Shown: in pieces, positions 50,986 to 61,836 of the stretch
Position numbering within the stretch: the first letter of the stretch is position 1
Layout: each line of letters begins with the position of its first letter
Assembly (NCBI GenBank): GCA_016191245.1
Contig: JACPOY010000015.1
Coordinates: 1-64,000 of the forward strand
Direction: 5' to 3'
DNA: 64,000 bases
Source of the DNA: Gammaproteobacteria bacterium
GTDB lineage: Bacteria > Pseudomonadota > Gammaproteobacteria > Berkiellales > Berkiellaceae
Notes under the pieces: generated by a model
Database searches by the model: none
What the model was told of the DNA's origin: nothing
Seen by the model: the letters and a program-made list of their open reading frames with translations, nothing else
Translations under genes and position numbers: made by a program

Positions 50986-51537
50986 CTATTTCCATTTGAT
51001 TGAACATCCCTGACTAGGGATCTGATCTTTTGGCCCTTTACCCGTCGCAATTACCATTTGCATGGCTTCAACCAGCTCTCTTTTTGAGCCAACAGGAGCA
51101 GTTTTGATACCACTTTCGTCTAATCGGCCTCGATATTGCAGTTTTAAGTTAGAGTTATACCCAAAAAAGTCGGGGGTGCACACAGCACCATAGGCTTTCG
51201 CCACTTCTTGCGATTCATCAACTAAATAAGGAAAAGGAAATTGCATTTCGCTAGCGATGCGCTTCATGTTTGGATAGCTATCTTCAGGGTAATCGGTAGG
51301 ATCATTTGAACAAATAGCAACACAACCAATTTTTGCCAGCTGCAATGTCCGTGTATCTTCAATTAATCGGCGTAATATTGCTTTGACGTATGGGCAATGA
51401 TTACAAATAAACATGACCAACAGCCCATTCTGCATAGAGCAATCCGCCAAACTATAGTATTTGCCATCAACCCCTAATAATCGAAAATCGGGTGCCATTT
51501 TATTAAAATCACATACAGGCGTTTTCAGCAATGCCAT
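50986..51537 (-). CDS. Thioredoxin-like / AhpC-TSA-family protein
   Basis: A 183-residue cytosolic protein of the thioredoxin-fold redoxin family. It starts with a substrate-like loop (MAPDFRLLGVDGKYYSLADC), then FICNHCPYVKAILRRLIED, where C-N-H-C replaces the C-G-P-C of thioredoxin, and ICSNDPTDYPEDSYPNM. This C-x-x-C-P-Y-V form marks a common but uncharacterised family. A redox role is likely; the partner is unknown. Confidence 0.85.
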   Translation of the reverse strand: MALLKTPVCDFNKMAPDFRLLGVDGKYYSLADCSMQNGLLVMFICNHCPYVKAILRRLIEDTRTLQLAKIGCVAICSNDPTDYPEDSYPNMKRIASEMQFPFPYLVDESQEVAKAYGAVCTPDFFGYNSNLKLQYRGRLDESGIKTAPVGSKRELVEAMQMVIATGKGPKDQIPSQGCSIKWK

Positions 51538-51648
51538 TCATATCTCCTTTCTCGCCTACTTAAAAGGCACAGTATATAATCAAAGCTCATGAACTAAAGG
51601 ACTAGCCTTGCGTCACAACGCAGAGTATACCAACCAACAAGGATTATC

Positions 51649-52809
51649 ATGTCAAATTATCGTTTGTTTACCTCTGAATCTGTTTCCGAAGGTCACCCAG
51701 ACAAGATAGCAGATCAAATATCTGATGCTGTGTTAGATGAGATCCTAAAGCAAGACCCTCAAGCGCGAGTTGCCTGTGAAACCTTTACCAAAACAGGCAT
51801 GGTACTTGTCGGCGGCGAAGTACGTACAAACGCATGGGTTGATATTGAAGCCATTACTCGTCAAGTTGTTAAAGATATTGGCTATAATCATTCCGATCTT
51901 GGATTTGATTATGAATGCATCGCGGTACTCAATGCCATTGGCAAACAATCACCTGATATTGCGATGGGTGTCGATGAAACAGAAAATCATGAACAAGGCG
52001 CAGGTGATCAAGGCTTGATGTTTGGTTATGCAACCAATGAAACTTCCGTTCTGATGCCAGCTCCTATTACCTACGCACATCTTTTAATGATGCGCCAAGC
52101 CTTTGTGCGCAAACAAAATATTCTGCCATGGCTAAGACCAGATGCAAAAAGTCAAATTACCTTTAAATACGACAACGGCAAACCCATCAGCATTGAAAGT
52201 ATTGTTTTATCCACACAACATGATCCAGATATGTCTCATGCACAAATATGTGAGGCTGTGATGGAAGAGATCATTAAACCGGTTATTCCAAAAGAATGGT
52301 TGCATAAAAATACCGTCTATCACATCAATCCAACAGGACGTTTTGTCATCGGTGGCCCACATGGCGATTGTGGATTAACAGGCAGAAAAATTATTGTCGA
52401 TACTTATGGTGGAATGGCACATCACGGCGGGGGAGCCATGTCTGGCAAAGATGCCTCAAAAGTGGATAGATCTGCAGCTTATGCTGCCCGTTATGTTGCA
52501 AAAAATATTGTTGCAGCTGAACTTGCCGATAAGATTGAAATACAGGTTTCATATGCCATTGGTGTAGCAAAACCTACTTCAATCGCTGTTGATACATTCG
52601 GTACTGGGAAAATTCCAGATGAGCAAATTATTGCTCTTATTCAAGATCATTTTGATTTACGTCCAAAAGGTATTGTAAAGATGTTGGATTTACTTAAACC
52701 TCATTATCAAAAAACAGCCGCTTATGGTCATTTTGGACGTGAAGAGATAGGTTTCACTTGGGAAAAAACTGACAAAGTTGCCATTTTACGTGATGCGGTA
52801 TTTGGATAA
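51649..52809 (+). CDS. metK: S-adenosylmethionine synthase
   Basis: Makes SAM from methionine and ATP. The 386 residues contain [20 protein letters not shown], the [16 protein letters not shown] motif and [19 protein letters not shown], the conserved catalytic loop. It is the first gene of metK-ahcY-rsmE, a unit for making, using and recycling SAM. The 111-base leader shows no clear SAM riboswitch. Confidence 0.98.
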   Translation: MSNYRLFTSESVSEGHPDKIADQISDAVLDEILKQDPQARVACETFTKTGMVLVGGEVRTNAWVDIEAITRQVVKDIGYNHSDLGFDYECIAVLNAIGKQSPDIAMGVDETENHEQGAGDQGLMFGYATNETSVLMPAPITYAHLLMMRQAFVRKQNILPWLRPDAKSQITFKYDNGKPISIESIVLSTQHDPDMSHAQICEAVMEEIIKPVIPKEWLHKNTVYHINPTGRFVIGGPHGDCGLTGRKIIVDTYGGMAHHGGGAMSGKDASKVDRSAAYAARYVAKNIVAAELADKIEIQVSYAIGVAKPTSIAVDTFGTGKIPDEQIIALIQDHFDLRPKGIVKMLDLLKPHYQKTAAYGHFGREEIGFTWEKTDKVAILRDAVFG

Positions 52810-52817
52810 AGGCCAAC

Positions 52818-54131
52818 ATGACAATGCCATCAAATGCAATAAACAACAATGATTTCTGGATTGCTGATCTTAGCCTTTCACAATGGGGGCAACAAGAAAT
52901 AGCAATTGCACATACAGAAATGCCTGGGTTAATGGCTTTGCGTGAACAATATGCCAAAACCAAACCCTTAAGTGGGGCACGCATTGTTGGCTGCTTGCAT
53001 GTGACAATTCAAACCGCAGTGTTAATTGAAACCCTCATTGCATTAGGAGCATCTGTACGCTGGTCATCTTGCAATATTTTTTCAACACAAGATCACGCCG
53101 CTGCTGCTCTTGCCCAACAAGGCATTCCCGTCTTTGCCAAAAAGGGCGAAACCGAAGAAGAATATTGGTGGTGTATTGAGCAATCTCTTAATGGTAAAGA
53201 TGGCTGGCGACCTAATCTTTTATTAGATGACGGTGGTGATCTCACAAAAATAGTTCATGAAAAACATCCTACGTTGTTAAAAGATATTAAAGGACTTTCA
53301 GAAGAAACGACGACGGGTGTTCATCGTTTATATGAAATGGCAAAAATGGGTACCTTACAAGTGCCTGCTATTAACGTCAATGACTCGGTGACTAAATCTA
53401 AATTTGATAATCTTTATGGATGTCGTGAATCTTTACTCGATGGCATTAAACGTGCAACAGATGTCATGATTGCAGGTAAAATTGCTGTAGTACTTGGCTA
53501 TGGTGATGTCGGCAAAGGTTGTGCCCAAGCATTTCGAGGTTTTGGCGCAACAGTATGGGTGACGGAAATTGATCCCATTTGTGCTTTGCAAGCGGCCATG
53601 GAAGGATACCGCGTTGTTACGATGGATGAAGCGGCATCAATCGCTGATATTTTCGTCACAGCCACAGGCAATCATCATGTCATCACCCATGATCATATGA
53701 AAAAGATGAAGCATCAAGCTATTCTTGCCAATATTGGTCATTTTGACTCAGAAATTGATATTGCTTCTCTTAGACAATATGTTTGGGAAAATATTAAACC
53801 ACAAGTGGATCATGTCATTTTTCCAGATGGGAAACGCATTCTCTTGTTAGCAGAAGGCAGACTCGTCAACTTGGGATGTGGCACCGGACATCCTAGCTTT
53901 GTCATGTCAACTTCTTTTACCAATCAAGTGCTAGCCCAAATTGAATTATGGAAAAATAATTCTTCCTACCCCATTGGTGTACATACCCTGCCTAAACACC
54001 TTGATGAGCAAGTGGCCAGGTTGCATCTTGAGAAAATTGGTGCAAAACTAACTGTCTTAACAAAAGAACAGGCAACCTACCTTGGCGTGAATGTTGAAGG
54101 TCCTTATAAGCCAGAATATTATCGATATTAA
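52818..54131 (+). CDS. ahcY: Adenosylhomocysteinase
   Basis: Splits S-adenosylhomocysteine to adenosine and homocysteine, removing the product inhibitor of methyltransferases. The 437 residues show the substrate region [20 protein letters not shown] and [16 protein letters not shown], the NAD-binding [20 protein letters not shown], and the C-terminal KPEYYRY. It lies eight bases after metK and 15 before rsmE. Confidence 0.98.
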   Translation: MTMPSNAINNNDFWIADLSLSQWGQQEIAIAHTEMPGLMALREQYAKTKPLSGARIVGCLHVTIQTAVLIETLIALGASVRWSSCNIFSTQDHAAAALAQQGIPVFAKKGETEEEYWWCIEQSLNGKDGWRPNLLLDDGGDLTKIVHEKHPTLLKDIKGLSEETTTGVHRLYEMAKMGTLQVPAINVNDSVTKSKFDNLYGCRESLLDGIKRATDVMIAGKIAVVLGYGDVGKGCAQAFRGFGATVWVTEIDPICALQAAMEGYRVVTMDEAASIADIFVTATGNHHVITHDHMKKMKHQAILANIGHFDSEIDIASLRQYVWENIKPQVDHVIFPDGKRILLLAEGRLVNLGCGTGHPSFVMSTSFTNQVLAQIELWKNNSSYPIGVHTLPKHLDEQVARLHLEKIGAKLTVLTKEQATYLGVNVEGPYKPEYYRY

Positions 54132-54146
54132 ATAAAACCGAGTAAA

Positions 54147-54875
54147 ATGAAATTTATCCCCCGGATTTACTATCCACACCCCTTACATCATGGTGAACAA
54201 ATTGTTTTAGAAAAAACAATCGCCCATTATTTAACGACCGTTCTACGTTTAAAAGATAAGGAACAGGTGATTTTATTTAATGGGTTGGGTGGAGAATATT
54301 CTGCAATATTGACGCTTGATAAGAAAAAAGCTTGTGTTAGCATTCTTGATCATACCCCCATTTCTCGAGAATCTCCATTGCAGCTTCATCTGGGCCAAGG
54401 GCTTGCTCGTGGAGATCGCATGGATACCGTCGTTCAAAAAGCAACTGAGCTTGGCGTCATGAGTATTACCCCACTTATTACTAAAAATTGTGCTGTAAAA
54501 TTAGATGATGAAAGAAAAGAAAAGCGTTTACAGCATTGGCAAAATATTGCCATTAGTGCCTGCGAACAAAGCGGGCGAACAGAAATTCCTGCCATTTTTT
54601 CTCCAATTTCAATGCTTGAATGGTGCCAACAACCATTTCAGGGGCTCTCTCTTTTCTTTGATCCTCATTCAAAAACACCATTGAATTCATTTTCACCAAC
54701 CAACGCGATAAGGATTGCGATTGGACCAGAAAGTGGATGGGATGAACAAGAATCTGCTTTTATGTTAAAACAAGGCTTTGCTAGCGCAACGCTTGGTCCT
54801 CGGATTTTACGCACTGAAACCGCAAGTATTACCGCACTTAGCATTCTTCAAGGTTTGTTTGGTGATTTTGCTTGA
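54147..54875 (+). CDS. rsmE: 16S rRNA m3U1498 methyltransferase
   Basis: Methylates U1498 of 16S rRNA using SAM. The 242-residue SPOUT-fold protein has an N-terminal PUA-like part and the C-terminal knot with GPESGWDEQE and GPRILRTETASITALSIL. Placement after metK-ahcY is a common gammaproteobacterial theme. Its last 28 bases overlap the convergent chpC-like gene. Confidence 0.96.
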   Translation: MKFIPRIYYPHPLHHGEQIVLEKTIAHYLTTVLRLKDKEQVILFNGLGGEYSAILTLDKKKACVSILDHTPISRESPLQLHLGQGLARGDRMDTVVQKATELGVMSITPLITKNCAVKLDDERKEKRLQHWQNIAISACEQSGRTEIPAIFSPISMLEWCQQPFQGLSLFFDPHSKTPLNSFSPTNAIRIAIGPESGWDEQESAFMLKQGFASATLGPRILRTETASITALSILQGLFGDFA

Positions 54876-55342
54876 TATGTGGTTTCAACCGTTTTTGAAA
54901 TTTCAACAAGATCCAGCAAAACAACTTCTGTGCTTTGTATCTGATCTATAGCATCAGTCATTGTAGATAATGCTGCTCTTTGCCTGTCCCTATCAATCCA
55001 GGTTAGCTCCTCTGGCTTGATCTTCAGTCTTATAGGATGATTTTCAATAATAAAAGCAAAATAGGGTGGCTTATTCGTATCTACATAAAGGGCATTAATG
55101 ACTGCATATTTTGGTAGTGTTGTAATTTTACTTTGTGGTTTCAAATCAGGAGTGACAAGAGGTAATAATAACTCTCTCCATAGTAATGATCCAAAGCCTT
55201 TGTCTTGAATAAATTCATATTCCACACCATTTAAAGAACCCAATTCAGCTACAGCAACAATGGGCAATATATAATTTTCTGAGCCAAAGGGGAGCAACAT
55301 ACATTCAATATAAGTCGTGTTATCCATTATCATGGCGCTCAT
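54848..55342 (-). CDS. CheW-like protein of the pilus chemosensory cluster (ChpC-like)
   Basis: A 164-residue CheW-domain-like protein (CMLLPFGSENYILPIVAVAE at the N-terminus, LPLVTPDLKPQSKI and YFAFIIENHPIRLKIKPEEL) that diverges from typical CheW. It overlaps the end of the CheA-like gene by 23 bases and closes the cluster, the position of chpC in Pseudomonas. A role coupling a receptor to the histidine kinase is inferred. Its 3' end overlaps rsmE by 28 bases on the other strand. Confidence 0.75.
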   Translation of the reverse strand: MSAMIMDNTTYIECMLLPFGSENYILPIVAVAELGSLNGVEYEFIQDKGFGSLLWRELLLPLVTPDLKPQSKITTLPKYAVINALYVDTNKPPYFAFIIENHPIRLKIKPEELTWIDRDRQRAALSTMTDAIDQIQSTEVVLLDLVEISKTVETTYQAKSPNKP

Positions 55343-57629
55343 ATTTTCTTAGCAACTCTAGCAAATCTTCTTCTAAGTACGGTTTACACAAATAATCATT
55401 TGCACCAACACTCATCGCTCTTAATCGATGCTTCTCTCCTGAGCGTGAAGTTATCATAATGACGGGAATATTTTTATATTCTGGCAAGCTTCTCATTTTT
55501 TCAACAACTTGAAAGCCGTCCATCCTAGGCATTTCGATATCTAGCAATACAATGTTAGGTACTGTGTGGGTCATGACTTCAAATGCTTCCATACCATCTT
55601 TTGCAGTAAGGGGCTTGTAAAAATGTCTCTTTAATAATCGGCTCGTTACTTGTCTGACGGTCATGGAGTCATCCACAATTAAGATAACCGTATTTGCTTG
55701 TTTTTCTATATTCAATGGGTTGGTAGGTTTTACTTCAAGTGGTTTTTGTCTATGCGACTTTGCTTGTGCACATTGAACCAAATATTGTGCATGCAACACT
55801 AATACAATTTTCCCATCACCAAGAACCGAAACACCTGATATTTCTTTAACATATTGTAATTGTGTTCCCAAAGGCTTAATCACTATTTCCCGGCTGCCAA
55901 TTAATTTATCAATAACAAAGGCAACACGTTCAAATTCTGATTGTAAAAAAATCACTGGCAAAACATCCATATCAACATCATTTGCTTCCCAATCTCTCTC
56001 AAGTAATAGATCACCTAAATAAAAAAGTTCAAAAGACTCATTCGCATATTGAATGATATTATTTGTTTTAAATTTTTCATTGATTTCTTTTATTCTCATT
56101 CGAGTGATCCCTCTAAGATGCGCTAAAGGGATTGAATAGAGTTGATCATTTACAAGAAAAATTAAAGCTTGATTTAAAGATAAACTAAATGGCAAACGAA
56201 TAGTAAAATACGACCCTACCATTTTTTGAGTATCAAGTCGTAACACGCCTCCTAATTTATTGACCTGGGCATTCATCACATCTAAACCAACTCCCCGACC
56301 TGAAATTGGCGTAACAACGTCTTTCATTGAGAATCCAGGTAAAGATATTATTTGAATAAGATCGGCTTTTGTCATACTGAGCCTTGGATCCCATAATTTC
56401 TTTTCTATTGCCTTTTCTTTTACCTTTTCAATATCTATTCCCTGGCCATCATCTCCTAACTCAATCACAATCTCATTATCTTGTCGGTACATTGATAAGG
56501 TGATTACCCCATATTCTGGCTTATTCATAAGTTTTCTTATCTGGGGCGCTTCGATACCATGATCAACTGCATTACGAACCATATGTTCTAAACCAGGAGT
56601 CAGTCTTTCCAAAATTTTTCTATCGATCTCGCCTTGTGCTTTGATACACTCTAACCGAACTTCTTTGCCCAGTTCATGCGAGACTTGTCTTACAACTCGC
56701 TTTAATCTCGGGATAATGCTGTCTATTGAAATTAATCTTGCATGCCTAATACCTTCTTCTAAACTTCTCGCCGATCGACCTTGTTCAAGAAGATGTCCTT
56801 CAAAACTACGCATTGAATTCATTACTGAGTTATTTAATTCTTCCAAAAAATTTAGTTTATCCACAAGTAATCGTGTAGATTGTTGTAAAAACGAATACCT
56901 ATCGAATTCCAAAATATCAAATTCTTCGTAACTTTTCTCATTTAACACTGTTTGATACATTCTCAGGTTCGTATCTGCTTTTACCTGCAAATAACGCATT
57001 TGTTCTTGAATGAGTTTAACTTCCTTTGCCATGTCTGCTAATGACTCATGTGCCACACCCAACTGTTGTTCCATATGGGAGCGTGTAATGTTGATTTGGC
57101 CGGCAAGTTTGCTAAATTTTTCAAGCATGTCTGATTTAATACGGATAATTTCAGAACCGCTTTGCTCATTTTTATTCATTGAAGAAAAGTCAAGAGTCAT
57201 GCTATCGGTCTCTTGTGATTGCTCTTCTTGTGATTGAATAAAATCATTGACAGGATGTAAACACAATTTCAATTGTGTAATGGGAATATCTTCATCCTGA
57301 GGCAAACCGGACTTTGATAATGCATCAATATAAAAATTCAAATAATCTACGGCATGCTGTACTTCTTTTAAAATATTTTCACTGACTGACAACTCATTAG
57401 CATGCAATTTTTGAATAATTTGCTCTAAACAATGCACATATTCACTGATTGGAGCTAACCCTATCATTCTTGCACTCCCTTTAAGGGTATGCAACTCGCG
57501 TAGGATTATTTCTAGAAATTTAGGCTGTAAATGAGATGAGCGCCATTGCTCAAAATAATTATTGACAGCATCAAGAATATCATGCGCTTCTTCAATAAAT
57601 ATTTGAATAAGTTCATCATCGTATTTCAT
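55320..57629 (-). CDS. Hybrid CheA-type histidine kinase (ChpA/PilL-like)
   Basis: A 769-residue kinase-regulator hybrid. Domains: one HPt at about 1-110 with the phosphorylated histidine in ELHTLKGSARMIG (H47), a dimerisation/linker region, the HATPase at about 330-470 (LEHMVRNAVDHGIE, GDDGQGIDIEKV), a CheW-like region, and a C-terminal receiver at about 645-765 with VDDSMTVRQ and the phospho-Asp in VLLDIEMPRMDGF. Pseudomonas ChpA has many Hpt-type modules, so this is a short form. It sits 19 bases after pilJ. Confidence 0.9.
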   Translation of the reverse strand: MKYDDELIQIFIEEAHDILDAVNNYFEQWRSSHLQPKFLEIILRELHTLKGSARMIGLAPISEYVHCLEQIIQKLHANELSVSENILKEVQHAVDYLNFYIDALSKSGLPQDEDIPITQLKLCLHPVNDFIQSQEEQSQETDSMTLDFSSMNKNEQSGSEIIRIKSDMLEKFSKLAGQINITRSHMEQQLGVAHESLADMAKEVKLIQEQMRYLQVKADTNLRMYQTVLNEKSYEEFDILEFDRYSFLQQSTRLLVDKLNFLEELNNSVMNSMRSFEGHLLEQGRSARSLEEGIRHARLISIDSIIPRLKRVVRQVSHELGKEVRLECIKAQGEIDRKILERLTPGLEHMVRNAVDHGIEAPQIRKLMNKPEYGVITLSMYRQDNEIVIELGDDGQGIDIEKVKEKAIEKKLWDPRLSMTKADLIQIISLPGFSMKDVVTPISGRGVGLDVMNAQVNKLGGVLRLDTQKMVGSYFTIRLPFSLSLNQALIFLVNDQLYSIPLAHLRGITRMRIKEINEKFKTNNIIQYANESFELFYLGDLLLERDWEANDVDMDVLPVIFLQSEFERVAFVIDKLIGSREIVIKPLGTQLQYVKEISGVSVLGDGKIVLVLHAQYLVQCAQAKSHRQKPLEVKPTNPLNIEKQANTVILIVDDSMTVRQVTSRLLKRHFYKPLTAKDGMEAFEVMTHTVPNIVLLDIEMPRMDGFQVVEKMRSLPEYKNIPVIMITSRSGEKHRLRAMSVGANDYLCKPYLEEDLLELLRKYERHDNG

Positions 57630-57648
57630 GAAAATCCCAAGAAAAGAC

Positions 57649-59760
57649 TTATTGTCCCCAAGCTTGTTCTTTTGGTAGCCCTTCTTCTGTACTTATGCCG
57701 TCAGTCATTTGAGTATCATCACGTTCTTGTACAGGAAGTTTAAACCCTGCTACGGAATCACGTAATTCAATAGCAAGCTCAGCAAGATGGCCAATGGAAG
57801 CCGCTGTCGTCATGGTGCCAGAGGCGGTTTGTGTCGTAATTTCTTGAATGACGCCCATGGTTTTTGAAATTTTACTTGCCGTCACGGCTTGTTGTTGAGC
57901 TTCATTTGAGATATTTTGTATCAATTCAGCCAGATGCAAAGAGACGCTTTCAATTTTTTCTAATGCCACACCCGCATCTTGAGCAAGACGAGCACCTTGA
58001 ACAACTTCCGTTGTTGTCTGCTCCATGGATTTGACTGTTTCACTGGTATCATTTTGAATAGCATGCACCAAAGCTTCAATTTGTTTAGTGGCAAGACTTG
58101 ATCTCTCCGCTAATCGTTGAACTTCTTCAGCCACAACCGCAAAGCCCTTACCTGCTTCCCCTGCCATCGCTGCCTGAATCGCGGCATTTAATGCCAAAAT
58201 ATTTGTTTGATCTGTAATATCATCAATCAATGATACGGTATCACCAATTTCTTGAGAACTTTCACCAAGGCGTTTAATTTGCTTAGCCGTTTCTTGAATT
58301 TGCCCCTTGATGCGCTCCATTCCACTGATAGTGTTTTGAACCATGTTCACGCCACTTTTGGCAATATTCACTGAATTTTCTGCAACAGCAGTACTTTCTG
58401 TGGCATTGGCTGATACATGCTCAATGGATGCTGCCATAGCGTTAATCGCCGCGGTTGCGCCTACAATTTCTTTTGCTTGATTTTCACTAGCTTGTGCTAG
58501 AAGTCGTGCAGTTGTCTGCGCTTCTTGAGCAGAAGCAGATACTTGTACGGCTGTATCATTAATGGTAAAAACGAGTTTGCGAAGCGCATTGATTGCATAA
58601 TTGACAGATTCCGCAATAGCCCCTGTGATGTCTTCTCCAACAGTAGCATGTACAGTTAAATCACCATCTGCAAGATTGGCTAATTCATCCAATAATCGCC
58701 AAACTGCAGCTCGATTTGCTCTATGCTGGGCTGCTGTTTGTGCAAGACTAATTTTTGTATCAGAATAAAGTTGGTATGACATCCACAATAATAACACGAT
58801 ACAAATTGCACCAAGTAAATATCCAGAAAAAGGACCTATCATTCTTCTTTCAGAAGCTTTGGCATAAGAACGCAGTAACTCTGTTGCTTGATCAAGTAAC
58901 GTTTGGCTACCTAAAAAAATATCGTAGGAAGCCGTGCGAACGAGCATTAATTGTTCTGAAATTTGAATAATTTGTTGGACATTTTCCTCAACATAACTAA
59001 ATTTTTCTGCAATAACATCAAGTATTTTTCTTGCTTCGGGATCGGTTACTTTGCTCACGCCTAATGCTGCATTGCCTTCTCTCATTCCATTTAAATAACT
59101 GCCAAATAAATTGGCTTGTCTAGAAAAAGCATCTGCAGAATCAACCGCATCTTGACCACCTTGAAGTACTTTATCAAGATAACGCATGATACGTTCTGCA
59201 ATCCACTTTTGACGGCTGGCAACTGAAACTTGATCACCAGGTGCATTATTTTTAAGGAGGATATCAACAACCTTATCGTATTCATTTTGCAATTGAGGAA
59301 TAGTTTTGTTTAAATTTGTGGCGATTTGATGCAATTCTAGTAATGAATTTTGTCGACTTAAAATAGCATCCGTTTTCTCTCTTAACGGCTTCCAAGTTTC
59401 TTCTAAACGTAACAATTCACGGTGGCGAATATCTGCAGAGGTTGGCGGCAATCCTTTTTCAGGATCACCATTTATCAGTGCGTCCAATCCTTTATCAAAC
59501 TCATCGCGTCGATTTCGAAGTAAACTAAAAGCATCTTGAACACCATCGGCAGCATTACTAGCATTTTTAGCCAAACTCTGTGATAAAATTCGTAACTCAC
59601 CTGCGATACCAATATATTCTTTATCATTTTTGTCTTGTACGCTGACATACCAAAAATTGAGAAACATTAAGAGAATACTTAAGGCTAACAAAATACCAAC
59701 AAAGGCATAATCTTTTTTAATGCCCGTTTGAAATAACGGTTCTTTATCAATAACTGCCAT
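57649..59760 (-). CDS. pilJ: PilJ-type methyl-accepting chemotaxis receptor
   Basis: A 703-residue inner-membrane receptor of the type IV pilus chemosensory system. Membrane helices at about 16-38 and 308-330 flank a helical periplasmic sensor of the PilJ type; a HAMP segment and a long signalling coiled coil follow. The hairpin tip reads [20 protein letters not shown], then [18 protein letters not shown]. It lies two bases after pilI. In Pseudomonas PilJ senses pilus or phosphatidylethanolamine signals; the ligand here is unknown. Confidence 0.93.
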   Translation of the reverse strand: MAVIDKEPLFQTGIKKDYAFVGILLALSILLMFLNFWYVSVQDKNDKEYIGIAGELRILSQSLAKNASNAADGVQDAFSLLRNRRDEFDKGLDALINGDPEKGLPPTSADIRHRELLRLEETWKPLREKTDAILSRQNSLLELHQIATNLNKTIPQLQNEYDKVVDILLKNNAPGDQVSVASRQKWIAERIMRYLDKVLQGGQDAVDSADAFSRQANLFGSYLNGMREGNAALGVSKVTDPEARKILDVIAEKFSYVEENVQQIIQISEQLMLVRTASYDIFLGSQTLLDQATELLRSYAKASERRMIGPFSGYLLGAICIVLLLWMSYQLYSDTKISLAQTAAQHRANRAAVWRLLDELANLADGDLTVHATVGEDITGAIAESVNYAINALRKLVFTINDTAVQVSASAQEAQTTARLLAQASENQAKEIVGATAAINAMAASIEHVSANATESTAVAENSVNIAKSGVNMVQNTISGMERIKGQIQETAKQIKRLGESSQEIGDTVSLIDDITDQTNILALNAAIQAAMAGEAGKGFAVVAEEVQRLAERSSLATKQIEALVHAIQNDTSETVKSMEQTTTEVVQGARLAQDAGVALEKIESVSLHLAELIQNISNEAQQQAVTASKISKTMGVIQEITTQTASGTMTTAASIGHLAELAIELRDSVAGFKLPVQERDDTQMTDGISTEEGLPKEQAWGQ

Positions 59761-59762
59761 TG

Positions 59763-60338
59763 TTATTCCTCAACCTCGGGTATTTCATCTTCTCTTAAAG
59801 CGACATCACGAAATTGTGGATGCTCCATAATGGCTTTACAGCTAATGATGGGCAATTCTAAATGATCATTGACGAAAGCACCTGCAATAAAGGGAGATAA
59901 TTCGTTTAGCGTCGATGACCATTCTTTCGTTTGATTTTCACTAGCAATGCGCTGTAGGCCCAACACTCTATCAACTAAAATTCCGGCATAGTCTTCATGA
60001 TAGCGAATGACTAAGATCCTTGAGTGTAAAGTTAATACCGATAATTTACCTGTTAAAAATCCAGATAAATCTGTTACCGGAAATAATTCCCCTCGACAGG
60101 TTGCCATACCAAGCAACCAGGGTTTTACGCCAGGCACAGGAGCAAGATCAGGAACGCGCATGATCTCAATAACTTCCTCTAACTGAGCTAATAAAACCTG
60201 CTGTCCTGTTAAAAATGACACACCTACCCAATTATCAACTGATGTATCATGATAAGGTAAACTTTTAGCATGAGAGAGAATGGCTCTCTTAGCAGCAAGC
60301 AAGACTTCAAAAGGTGTATCTGGTTGTTGATAATGCAT
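59763..60338 (-). CDS. pilI: PilI, CheW-like adaptor
   Basis: A 191-residue CheW-domain adaptor that links PilJ to the ChpA-type kinase. The core reads [40 protein letters not shown] and [13 protein letters not shown] strands, with [10 protein letters not shown] near residue 127. It is the first gene of pilI-pilJ-chpA-chpC on the minus strand. The response regulators pilG and pilH that normally precede it are not in this window; tonB follows in divergent orientation. Confidence 0.92.
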   Translation of the reverse strand: MHYQQPDTPFEVLLAAKRAILSHAKSLPYHDTSVDNWVGVSFLTGQQVLLAQLEEVIEIMRVPDLAPVPGVKPWLLGMATCRGELFPVTDLSGFLTGKLSVLTLHSRILVIRYHEDYAGILVDRVLGLQRIASENQTKEWSSTLNELSPFIAGAFVNDHLELPIISCKAIMEHPQFRDVALREDEIPEVEE

Positions 60339-60419
60339 GCCATTGCCTTACAATATTCTCATCCCTTAGTCGCATCAGAATATAAGCGCCTAACATAAGA
60401 ATAGCAGCAATGAACAATC

Positions 60420-61154
60420 ATGTTACCTATGATGCATGATGAGCAGGATATGATTAATTTATCAGTACGAAAATTTCTCACCCAATCAACGCGTCACCCC
60501 TTTATCGTGACCGATCAGCAACGCTTTGCAAAAATGCTAATGTTGGCCGTTATATTCCATTTCTACTTGCTGTTGTCTTGGGGTGTTCCAAAAATCACAG
60601 CCGCACCTTTGAATAAAATGATGGCAACGGTATTGGATGTCACTGTGTTACCTGAAATCAATGATCAAACTATAGATGTTGCGACGCAAAAATTAGAAAA
60701 TGAGAAAACCACACAAGCCAAAAAGCCTGCGGAGTCTATTAATGGTCCGGCTCTGATTTCGCAGGTACTCAAAGATAAAAACGTTGTTAGGAAAGAAACT
60801 CATGTTCGAAAAAGATCTATTTCGGCAGCAATGCACAAAAGTAGTGATGCGGCTTATCTTACGCGCTGGCAAAACTATGTTGAGCAATTCGGAAATGAGC
60901 ATTATCCGGATATCGCACTAAAAAATAACTTAATGGGCGATCTCAGGTTGTTGGTTGCAATAAATAAAGATGGATCCGTCCATGAAGTCAAAATTCGTCA
61001 ATCATCTGGCTCTTCCCAGCTTGATGAAGCGGCAATAAAACTTGTTTATGAAGCTGCTCCTTATGAGGCCCTCCCACCTGAAATTGCTCAAGATATTGAA
61101 ATACTTGAAATTATCCGTACCTGGCAATTTCGTGGATCATTAACTACCTCATAA
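60420..61154 (+). CDS. TonB-family energy transducer (TonB3-like position)
   Basis: A 244-residue protein: an N-terminal cytosolic stretch, one membrane helix at about residues 38-58 (MLMLAVIFHFYLLLSWGV), a charged spacer without the usual long Pro-Glu/Pro-Lys repeat, and a C-terminal TonB domain at about 150-240 (LRLLVAINKDGSVHEVKIRQ, LDEAAIKLVYEAAPYEALPP, IIRTWQF). Neighbours pilI-pilJ on one side and yqgE-ruvX-pyrB on the other match Pseudomonas tonB3, a gene linked to twitching motility (from general knowledge). The first of several possible ATGs is used; the exact start is uncertain. Confidence 0.85.
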   Translation: MLPMMHDEQDMINLSVRKFLTQSTRHPFIVTDQQRFAKMLMLAVIFHFYLLLSWGVPKITAAPLNKMMATVLDVTVLPEINDQTIDVATQKLENEKTTQAKKPAESINGPALISQVLKDKNVVRKETHVRKRSISAAMHKSSDAAYLTRWQNYVEQFGNEHYPDIALKNNLMGDLRLLVAINKDGSVHEVKIRQSSGSSQLDEAAIKLVYEAAPYEALPPEIAQDIEILEIIRTWQFRGSLTTS

Positions 61155-61251
61155 ACTATGGTGACCTTATGCCTATCCCTCTACCTTCAAAACTTAGAAC
61201 ATAGTAAGATGACATATTAAGGGTGGAATGTGGGACCCTAGGGGTGTAATA

Positions 61252-61818
61252 ATGAGTGTATATACTTCATTAAGAGATCATTTTCTTATCGCAATGCCAA
61301 CAATGGCCGATCCGCATTTCTCTCACTCTGTCATCTATATATGTGAGCATTCCCCTGAAGGTGCCATGGGCATTGTGGTGAATATGCCTCTCAGTATTCA
61401 TTTAGGCGATGTATTGCAAAATATGAATATAAAATCTGAAGACAATAAGCTTTCTGAAACACCAGTATTAGCTGGTGGTCCTATCCAACAAGAAAGAGGT
61501 TTTGTTATTCATCGCGGTGGCAACGAAAAATGGGAATCTTCATTGGCATTGACTAAAAGTATTAGCATCACAACTTCTAAAGATATTTTATTTGCCATTG
61601 CTAATCATAAAGGTCCTAGAGATATGATTATCGCTTTAGGATATGCGGGTTGGGAAAGTGGACAATTAGAACGAGAGATTGCTCAAAATACTTGGCTCTG
61701 CGGTCCTGCGGATCCCCAAGTCCTTTTTGATATCGCACCAGAAAATCGTTGGCGTGCAGCTGGCGCTTTACTCGGGGTGGATATGGACTGTCTATCCACC
61801 GAAGTGGGCCATGCCTGA
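61252..61818 (+). CDS. yqgE: YqgE/AlgH-family protein
   Basis: A 188-residue protein of the UPF0301 family. Characteristic parts are LRDHFLIAMPTMADPHFSHS, EHSPEGAMGIVVNMPL, LAGGPIQQERGFVIHRG and LGYAGWESGQLEREI. The biochemical function is not known; in Pseudomonas it is called AlgH. The ATG at 61252 with AGGGGTG upstream is chosen over an ATG eight codons earlier. It precedes ruvX by 18 bases, the usual pair. Confidence 0.95.
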   Translation: MSVYTSLRDHFLIAMPTMADPHFSHSVIYICEHSPEGAMGIVVNMPLSIHLGDVLQNMNIKSEDNKLSETPVLAGGPIQQERGFVIHRGGNEKWESSLALTKSISITTSKDILFAIANHKGPRDMIIALGYAGWESGQLEREIAQNTWLCGPADPQVLFDIAPENRWRAAGALLGVDMDCLSTEVGHA

Positions 61819-61836
61819 AATTTTTGAGAGCCAATA

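Noticed and set aside
51538..51648. SAM riboswitch in the metK leader
   Set aside because: The leader is short and I could not find the conserved core of a SAM riboswitch; a covariance search would settle it.
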